Source: JANSWY01 sp965243755 | GTDB lineage: Bacteria; Bacteroidota; Bacteroidia; Cytophagales; Cyclobacteriaceae | Reading direction: 5' to 3' | Assembly: GCA_965243755.1 (NCBI GenBank) | Contig: CBDEVW010000007.1 | Span: 271,608 to 335,607, forward strand | Length of the DNA stretch: 64,000 nucleotides | Shown here: positions 57,921-64,000 of the stretch, in pieces | How positions within the stretch are numbered: the first letter of the stretch is position 1 | Layout of the letters: every line of letters starts with the position of its first letter | Notes under the pieces: generated by a model | Database searches by the model: none | What the model saw: the letters and a program-made list of their open reading frames with translations, nothing else | Told to the model about the DNA's origin: nothing | Program-made: the position numbers and the translations under genes

Positions 57921-58895
57921 CTAATTAGTTTGTGAATGTAATTTTAAGATATTCTGCGTAGAGAAAAAGTTCTCGAAGATGGCGGTTGAAATGTTGTTGA
58001 GTTTCACCTGAATATCATCAATAAATTCATGCAGCCCTTCCTTAAGGACCTCATTCACCTCAGTATATTCCAGGTGCGCCTTTAGTTTACCCAGTAGTCT
58101 GCTGGGTTCGTTCATATGATCCTCATCATGATCTGATATGGCCCTTACTGACTCGTGGGCATGTTCAATACAGCTCAGGACCGACCTTGGGAAATTCTTA
58201 TCAAACAACAGGAACTCACAAATGCTGGACGGATTGATTTTCCCATATTTTTTGCGGTACATATCATAAGCGCTCACCGATTTCAGCAGTGCTGACCACT
58301 GTACCAGATCCACCGGTGTACCTACCGCTTCCACACTGGGTAGCAACATGTGGTATTTCACATCCAGTACCCTGGAGGTTTTGTCTGCCCTTTCAATGAA
58401 CTGGCCAAGTTTACCAAAATGCCATCCTTCAGTACGCGATATGGTCGTGTCATAAATTCCTGATAATAACTGGCAGTTTTCACGAACCTCAAGGAAAAAC
58501 TTCCTGGGGTCCTTTTTGGTCCATATTTTCTTCTCTAGTCCTTCTTTCATTTTGTAGTACAGGCCATTGATCTTTTCCCAAACCTCTTTGGTGATCTCTG
58601 GTCGTATGGCACGGGCATTCTCCCTGGCGTGATTGATGCAGCTAAGAATGGAATTGAGGTTTCCCGAATCAAAGACCATGAAATAGATGATCTGTTTTTT
58701 ATCCACTTCTCCGTACATGGACTCATAAAGTCCCCAATCACCGGTGGTCACCACCAAGGGTTTCCACTGTTCGGAAATATCGGGGTGCATTTCCAGTGAT
58801 AGGTTGTAATTAACATCCATAAAGCGGGCATAATTCTCTGCGCGCTCCAGGTATCTGTTCATCCAGTATATTGAATCTGCTACTCTACTTAACAT
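57921..58895 (-). CDS. Alpha-E domain protein (DUF403 family)
   Basis: A 324-aa all-helical protein. It begins MLSRVADSIYWMNRYLERAE, the hallmark of the alpha-E family. Repeated NLNSILSCINHARENAR and RSVLSCIEHAHESVRAI units show an internal duplication. The family is encoded almost always next to circularly permuted ATP-grasp proteins, as here (3-bp gap), and is thought to act with them in peptide or amide-bond synthesis. Its own catalytic role is not established. Confidence 0.92.
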   Translation of the reverse strand: MLSRVADSIYWMNRYLERAENYARFMDVNYNLSLEMHPDISEQWKPLVVTTGDWGLYESMYGEVDKKQIIYFMVFDSGNLNSILSCINHARENARAIRPEITKEVWEKINGLYYKMKEGLEKKIWTKKDPRKFFLEVRENCQLLSGIYDTTISRTEGWHFGKLGQFIERADKTSRVLDVKYHMLLPSVEAVGTPVDLVQWSALLKSVSAYDMYRKKYGKINPSSICEFLLFDKNFPRSVLSCIEHAHESVRAISDHDEDHMNEPSRLLGKLKAHLEYTEVNEVLKEGLHEFIDDIQVKLNNISTAIFENFFSTQNILKLHSQTN

Positions 58896-58898
58896 ATC

Positions 58899-60335
58899 TT
58901 AAGTATCTAAAACCCAGGTATCTTTACTTCCGCCACCTTGAGAAGAATTGACCACAATGGAACCCTTTTTAAGGGCCACTCTGGTCAATGCTCCGGGGAC
59001 AATTTTCATTTCTTTGCCATATAAAATATAAGGGCGCAGGTCTACATGGCGTCCTTCTATGGTATCTTCTGTGAGTGTGGGGACCCGTGACAAGTTAATC
59101 ATCGGCTGGGCGATGTAATTGCGTGGCTTAGCTTTTATTTTGTTGACAAATTCCTCCTGTTCTTCTTTTGTCGACTTGGGGCCAATCAACATGCCATAGC
59201 CTCCGGAAGCATCCGTTTGTTTGACTACCAGCTCATGGATATGCTCGATTACATATTGTCTCTGATCCGGTTCGTCACAGATATAAGTTTTCACATTTTT
59301 CAAAATAGGCTCTTCGCCCAGGTAGTATTTTACAATTCTGGGGATGTAAGCATATACTGCTTTATCATCTGCTACACCAGTTCCGGGAGCATTTACCAAT
59401 ACGACATTACCTTTCCTGTAAGCTTCAAACAACCCTGGGGTTCCAAGCAACGAGTTTTTATTGAACACCAATGGATCTATAAAATCATCATCTACTCGTC
59501 GGTATATCACATCCAGCTTTTTAAGACCTGCGGTAGTGATCATGTAGACATGGTCATTCTGAACTACCAGATCACGCCCTTCTACCAGTTCTGCACCCAT
59601 TTGCTGGGCAAGGTAGGCATGTTCGAAGTAGGCAGAATTGTAGATGCCGGGAGTTAATACGGCTATACTTGCTGGGGTTACCGGAGTAAGCGATTCCATC
59701 ATGTCTCGCAGATAGTGCGCGTAATTATGAATTGGTCTTACCTTCAGTTTTTCAAATAATTCCGGAAATGTTCGTTTCAGGATTTCTCTGTTTTCCAACA
59801 TATAGGACACCCCGGATGGGCATCTCAGGTTGTCTTCCAGCACATAAAACTCCCCATCATCTCCCCTGATCATATCAGAGCCGGTAATGTGGCACCATAC
59901 ATTCTCGGGAGGTTTCAGTCCAATACATTTTGTCTGGTAGCAGGCACTGGAAGTGATGAGTTCCGGTGGAATGATTTTGTCCTTGAGTACTTTTTGGTCT
60001 CCGTATATGTCTGCAATAAACAGATTGAGTGCTGTGATCCTTTGATGAAGTCCCTTTTCCAGCTTATCCCAGTCAGCACCGGAGATGATCCTTGGGATGA
60101 TGTCCAGGTGTAGAATGCGTTCAATCCCCTGGTTATCGCTGTAGACATTGAAGGTCATGCCCAAAGAAAGCTGGGCCCTGTCGGTGGCATGTTGCAGGAA
60201 ACTTAATTTTTTCCAATCCATTTTTTCCAGCCTCTTCCGGAACAATGCGTAAGATTGCCTTACCTGATGATCGTTATCAAACATCTCATCATAGGAATTT
60301 TTGATATCGTAACCTTCGAAATTGATTTTCTCCAT
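58899..60335 (-). CDS. Circularly permuted ATP-grasp type 2 protein
   Basis: A 478-aa cytoplasmic protein of the DUF404/DUF407 type. Motifs include DNLRCPSGVSYMLENRE, NSAYFEHAYLAQQMG, YRRVDDDFIDPLVF and DASGGYGMLIGPKS. These carry the nucleotide-binding loop and metal-binding acids of the permuted ATP-grasp fold. The end has ALKKGSIVVNSSQGGGSKDTW. The enzyme class forms amide bonds through acyl-phosphates; the substrates are unknown. It leads the three-gene unit with alpha-E and zinc peptidase genes. Confidence 0.93.
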   Translation of the reverse strand: MEKINFEGYDIKNSYDEMFDNDHQVRQSYALFRKRLEKMDWKKLSFLQHATDRAQLSLGMTFNVYSDNQGIERILHLDIIPRIISGADWDKLEKGLHQRITALNLFIADIYGDQKVLKDKIIPPELITSSACYQTKCIGLKPPENVWCHITGSDMIRGDDGEFYVLEDNLRCPSGVSYMLENREILKRTFPELFEKLKVRPIHNYAHYLRDMMESLTPVTPASIAVLTPGIYNSAYFEHAYLAQQMGAELVEGRDLVVQNDHVYMITTAGLKKLDVIYRRVDDDFIDPLVFNKNSLLGTPGLFEAYRKGNVVLVNAPGTGVADDKAVYAYIPRIVKYYLGEEPILKNVKTYICDEPDQRQYVIEHIHELVVKQTDASGGYGMLIGPKSTKEEQEEFVNKIKAKPRNYIAQPMINLSRVPTLTEDTIEGRHVDLRPYILYGKEMKIVPGALTRVALKKGSIVVNSSQGGGSKDTWVLDT

Positions 60336-60419
60336 TGGATCAGCTGATTATGGCTTTCTTATAAAGGTAACAGAATGAGATAAAACTTTATCAATGAAAA
60401 TGAATTATTCCAATGGTGA

Positions 60420-61513
60420 TCACCTTTTCAGGTATTGTCTTAAAATGGGCCATATGTAGCTTAGCCTCATTACCCTTTCCTGTCCACAACCACTGCCCAG
60501 ACAGAGATGTGAAATAAAGCAATCACCATTCAGTTCAAAGTCCGTTCCCCCCTCCTACCAAAATGCCGATAATCTGGTGCCGATCTCTGCGGTACACAGG
60601 GGAGCCCGAATTGCCTTGAAATGTGTCTAACGTGGTATTAAAATAATAATCATTCATCGATCTGATGCTCGCCTGAAAGGTAAATTTCATGGGTAGACCT
60701 ATTGGATGCCCAAGAGTATATACCTGATCCCCAATATGTTGATTACTGCCAATGTCAAAATTACTTAGACCATTGTTGGCTGTTACTTTCCTGTCAAGTT
60801 TAACTAATGCAATGTCATAGGAATCTAATTCCTGACCCACAAAACTGCTCAATCTGTAAACATCAGATTCGTCAAATATTTCATTAATCTCTCCTGCCAG
60901 ATTGGTTGTTCGAAAAGACCGGATTAAAACAAGGTCTTCAAGATCATGGTTAGAAAACACGTGCAATGAGGACAAAATGTGCTGACCGTCTGCAAGAAAG
61001 GCCGTGCCAATACAAAGAGAAGGTTGGTTCACATATGGTTCTGTAGCGCATAAATTATATACATCACCTAGTTTTCGGTTGTAAATCAACCGGTAGCTAC
61101 CATTATCAAGTTCTTCCAGATATTGACGTTCAGTCACACAGAAAACATCATGTGCCCTTTGCGAGATTATTACTGACTCCTGATTAGCAGCATTGAGTGC
61201 AGCGATCTCTACCCTACTATCGAATTGAGATGGGGTTTCATAGATTAAAGGAAGATTGATCTCCGAATCATCCGGAACTATTAATCTTAAGCGTTCCTCC
61301 ATTGGATCTGGTGTAATCAAAAGTGCTCTATCAAATGACTCAAAACTCAGACTGATCAATCTCAATGCTGAAAAACTTTTGTTGTTCCAACAGAATTTGT
61401 CTGGCCTGGTCTTCGGTCATTTCAGGATCCAATAAAGTATCCCCTGTAACAATATGAATACTACTTGCCGAAATGCCTTCTTTGAAGATAAGATTTCTTT
61501 TGTTGTTGTTCAC
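60420..61513 (-). pseudogene. Trypsin-like serine protease gene with two apparent frameshifts
   Basis: The longest open piece is 60535-61365 (276 codons, TTG start). It has a trypsin-type triad: His in LSSLHVF, Asp in YDIALVKL, Ser in QGNSGSP. It ends abruptly at GGGNGL inside a run of six G (60547-60552). Removing one G restores GGGTDFELNGDC and a Cys-rich tail to a stop at 60420, the expected end for such proteases. Its TTG start is also doubtful. The frame just upstream (61340-61513, GTG start, 57 codons) joins it if one T is removed from TTTT near 61343, reading FSIEIDQSEF then ESFDRALLI. The repaired gene encodes 363 aa. There is no signal peptide, so the protease would be cytoplasmic. 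It could be a broken gene, a phase-variable one, or carry sequence errors. Confidence 0.7.
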
Positions 61514-61681
61514 GCCAACCTTTTGATGAATGCAGGATCATTTTTCAAACTATCTTCAAATTCCGGCATGGTAACCTGATATCTTACCCGGCCATCAGTA
61601 CCTGTTGGTGTCAGAAGGTCATTTTTTTTCGTCAAGCTCCTTATTTTGAGCGAGCAGTTGCATTGCAGCAAAAAATGGCAT
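61510..61681 (-). pseudogene. Small ORF between the protease and the long helical gene, frameshifted in an A-run
   Basis: An ATG overlapping the stop of the upstream gene (TGATG at 61681) opens a 20-codon frame, MPFFAAMQLLAQ onward. It stops just after eight A (61622-61629 on the + strand as T). With seven A the frame continues as LLTPTGTDGRVRYQV and ends FIKRLA, giving 56 aa. That stop overlaps the GTG of the protease gene (GTGA). The overlaps at both ends suggest a real small gene in an operon. The function is unknown. Confidence 0.5.
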
Positions 61682-62559
61682 CAGTAGAAAGAAGTGACTT
61701 CATTGATAATTATTGAGAACTTGTATAAAAAATTCAGTATTGGAATATCAACTGTAAGTCCTAATCCCACCCTAAATGCTCCTTTATCAGCACCTTCCAG
61801 ACTTTTTAATTGCGGACCATACTGTAAACCTGAGATTAATGACAATGGACCATTTTTAAATCCATATACATAGTGCAAACCAGGGGCTAACACATTTTTG
61901 AAAGTAAATTCCGGTAGCTCACCTGGGTCATCTCCACTTAAATGTACTCTTGTTAGTGCTCCTATGTCAATAATGGTAATGTAAAATGAATTAGAACCTC
62001 TTTTTTTAGTTCTACCACTGATAGCAACTCCTACAGGCGCAGTAAACCCGATACTTACGGGGTGTTTATTTTCTGTGAATTCCGACTCTACACCTACAAA
62101 TAATCCCGGATAACTGTTCAGAGCAACATTGAACATACTGTTTCGCTTAATAGCAGAACTTCCAGCAGGTAAAGCAAGTGCTTCAATGGCATGCTCAGCA
62201 TCCTCCGCTGTTTTTGCTTTTGCAATAGCGGCCAAAAAGTTTACATACCTTTCTATTTCCCCTCTGGTTTCGGCTGACAGGCCTGAGACAGCCAATTGAT
62301 AGAATTCTCTTTTTACTTCATTTTCAACATCCTCGAACGCTGTTCTGATCGATTTCAGGTATGTTGAGGTATTGTAATCGACCATTAAGGTCTTGTTTGC
62401 TGACCGCAACCTGTCGACGAATGGAATCAGTTGCTGATATACTTCAGTTTTCCACTTCATTCTTCTTTTCGGACATTGAAGTGCTTCCAGTCTCAGCTTT
62501 TCGGATACAATATCTTTCCTCAATTTTTCTAAACCCTTGTTAAAAATGTACAATCCCAC
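61681..62559 (-). CDS. C-terminal part of a long helical/barrel-like protein (frameshifted from the next ORF)
   Basis: A 292-codon ORF from a GTG. The same frame stays open and protein-like up to a GGGG run at 62681-62684, adding about 40 residues (NLGSTSINASN, KAAYETLKTQKDEIY). Removing one G there joins it to the ORF at 62669-64000 as KAMGTAYDAIKNLG, so the two are probably one gene of at least 763 codons. The first 150 residues are helical. From about 150 it becomes beta-rich with alternating aromatic strands (GLFVGVESEF, SIGFTAPVGVAIS, FRVGLGLTVDIPIL), resembling an outer-membrane barrel. No family is recognised. Confidence 0.65.
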   Translation of the reverse strand: MGLYIFNKGLEKLRKDIVSEKLRLEALQCPKRRMKWKTEVYQQLIPFVDRLRSANKTLMVDYNTSTYLKSIRTAFEDVENEVKREFYQLAVSGLSAETRGEIERYVNFLAAIAKAKTAEDAEHAIEALALPAGSSAIKRNSMFNVALNSYPGLFVGVESEFTENKHPVSIGFTAPVGVAISGRTKKRGSNSFYITIIDIGALTRVHLSGDDPGELPEFTFKNVLAPGLHYVYGFKNGPLSLISGLQYGPQLKSLEGADKGAFRVGLGLTVDIPILNFLYKFSIIINEVTSFY

Positions 62560-62668
62560 TTGCAGGTAAATTTCGTCTTTTTGGGTCTTGAGTGTTTCGT
62601 AGGCTGCTTTAATATTATTGTAATCATTGCTAGCATTAATAGATGTTGACCCAAGATTTTTAATGGCG

Positions 62669-64000
62669 TCATAAGCTGTTCCCCATAGCTTTTAATGTTG
62701 GTTTTGCCATTTTGTTTAACAGCGATTTCATTTTGCTAATATGATCATCACAAATAGGGTGATGATGGTCTAACAGCATCTTTAGGTCGGTAATGAAGAT
62801 TAATTCTTGTGCTGTAAATTTATCATGATCAAACTCACTGGCATTTTCTAAAAACTTACCCGCCAATTTTAACAAAGCGTAATTTGGGTTGGAGTTATCA
62901 ATCTCTCCACTCAATGTTGATAGTTTTGACTGATAAAGGTTATACCCTCCTATTTGCTTACACATTTCCACAAATTCACTTGCATTTTCCTTCGACAAAG
63001 GCGATCCTGAAGACAGTTTACTATTAATCTCCATCAGCAAGTTGAAAGTTGGATTTTTACCATTCTTGATTTCATCAACAAAATTGACAGCAAATTTTAA
63101 AGCCTGATAAACACTGGTGTCGATGGGGTTTTCTTTATGCGCATAGAAAATATCAAGGGAACTGGTGATCGCGTCTGCATATTGCTTTTTATGAATAGAC
63201 AACAGGATTTCGTTACTCTTTCTGCCATATTCAAAATACATAGCCGTCTTTGAAACCAGATTCAGGTCCTTCCCGGCCAGAAAATCAACTAATGCATCCA
63301 CACTTGCTACACTTTGCTGAATAATATTGATCACATTGTTGATGTATTGGTACAGGGTGTCTCCTTTGATTTTGTTTCCATCTCTTTTGATTTTTTTGAT
63401 GGCGGTAATCTGATTATTCAATTGCTCTGCGCTCATCAGTAACTTCTTAAACTGAGGTTCTACTTTTTTTCTGATATCCTCCATAGAAGTGAGTGTGGAG
63501 TACTTATCTCTAACCAGATCTGCAAACGGTCGACCACTAATTTGAATGTTATAATAAAGTATATCCTGCTGAAGCATTAGCCCTAAAAATGCTTTGTAAA
63601 AGTTAATGTCACTGGCATAACTAGTCCAGAACTCGGGGTGAATCCAATTTCTGCCGTCAGTTTGCTTTACGGTAAAGCAATTGACAAGCAGGGAGGAAAG
63701 TTTAATCCCTTGTGCGATATTGTGCCTTGTGACCAGGTTATCTTCATCGGACCACTGATTTATCAGATTGGAATTGGCCAATGCATCAATATAATCCAGG
63801 GGATGATTGCTCTTCGACAAACTTCTGATCAATTTTAGTCCCTCCAAAGCAAGCAGAAGGTCTTCATTTTTATTGAGCAGTCGTTTGATTTTGGGAGATT
63901 GATCCAATTTGGGAAGCTGATCAATTAAATGATCAAGATCAAACTCAATTTGCGCTTTTAATGCATCCAACATACCGGTAAGATCAGTTTGATCCAGGTT
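62669..64000 (-). CDS. N-terminal part of a long helical protein, open to the window edge
   Basis: The first ATG is at 63973, but the frame is open to base 64000 (NLDQTDLTG before the ATG), so the true start may be outside. About 430 visible residues are almost entirely helical and charged, with many Leu/Lys/Asp heptad-like stretches (ALEGLKLIRSLSK, NQITAIKKIKRDGNK). No signal peptide is visible from the ATG at 63973. The ORF ends KAMGNSL just after a GGGG run, where one base less would continue into the 61681-62559 frame. The protein family is unknown. It seems to head an operon with a tiny ORF and a trypsin-like protease. Confidence 0.65.
   Translation of the reverse strand, partial: NLDQTDLTGMLDALKAQIEFDLDHLIDQLPKLDQSPKIKRLLNKNEDLLLALEGLKLIRSLSKSNHPLDYIDALANSNLINQWSDEDNLVTRHNIAQGIKLSSLLVNCFTVKQTDGRNWIHPEFWTSYASDINFYKAFLGLMLQQDILYYNIQISGRPFADLVRDKYSTLTSMEDIRKKVEPQFKKLLMSAEQLNNQITAIKKIKRDGNKIKGDTLYQYINNVINIIQQSVASVDALVDFLAGKDLNLVSKTAMYFEYGRKSNEILLSIHKKQYADAITSSLDIFYAHKENPIDTSVYQALKFAVNFVDEIKNGKNPTFNLLMEINSKLSSGSPLSKENASEFVEMCKQIGGYNLYQSKLSTLSGEIDNSNPNYALLKLAGKFLENASEFDHDKFTAQELIFITDLKMLLDHHHPICDDHISKMKSLLNKMAKPTLKAMGNSL

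Noticed and set aside
59217..59657. 146-codon + strand ORF within the ATP-grasp gene
   Set aside because: It is a shadow of a conserved coding region and has no recognisable domain.
61340..61513. 57-codon ORF taken as an independent small gene before the protease
   Set aside because: Removing one T from a TTTT run joins it smoothly to the protease frame, whose own start would otherwise be an unsupported TTG.

Overview
The window looks like part of a chromosome from a free-living, probably marine or soil, member of the Bacteroidota, most likely the order Cytophagales. Pointers are a giant SprB-repeat protein with a type IX secretion (T9SS) sorting tail, an ECF sigma/FecR/TonB-receptor unit, Bacteroidota-type promoter elements (TAnnTTTG), SpoIIE-like phosphatases, and a large non-flagellar chemosensory operon. 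No rRNA, tRNA, CRISPR array, phage or insertion sequence was found.

Layout. (1) 1-6226, mostly + strand: universal stress proteins, a TonB energy transducer, a beta-CASP metallo-hydrolase, and an overlapping PAS histidine kinase / receiver-CRP regulator pair. (2) 6354-21438, - strand: a tightly packed 16-gene operon. Transcription order is PP2C phosphatase, STAS protein, CheY, CheA, CheW, MCP, CheR, a kinase-like protein lacking its histidine, CheD, CheB, CheC, CheY, a membrane-bound CheA-like kinase with a NIT sensor domain, CheY, CheX, and a second PP2C phosphatase. It joins a chemosensory array to the parts of a partner-switch system. (3) 21807-26583: a histone-deacetylase-like hydrolase, an FtsX/MacB-type permease, a tract of about 23 tandem 7-mers, and a flotillin-like FloA. 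(4) 26751-44970, - strand: three adjoining genes for huge exported proteins of 1557, 684 and 3830 aa. The last has about 30 SprB-like repeats and a T9SS tail. A diverged 159-bp direct repeat carries the likely promoter here and recurs before a small secreted-protein gene. (5) 46008-53706: an orphan gene, then a cell-surface-signalling unit (sigma factor, FecR, TonB receptor with STN domain, two lipoproteins). (6) 53822-60335: MscS-like channel / CBS protein / MgtE, then a zinc peptidase, alpha-E protein and circularly permuted ATP-grasp. (7) 60420-64000: a trypsin-like protease, a tiny ORF and a long helical protein ending in a barrel-like domain. These genes are interrupted by four apparent one-base insertions, all in homopolymer runs.

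How it fits together. The operon in region 2 can sense through an MCP/CheW/CheA array and through a separate one-piece membrane kinase. It has three CheY proteins, methylation enzymes, CheD, and CheC- and CheX-type phosphatases. No flagellar gene is present, so the output is probably gliding, pili or a non-motility response through the STAS/PP2C pair. Regions 4 and 5 are cell-surface functions. Region 7 is the least familiar and least intact part. All family assignments come from reading motifs; no database search was possible.
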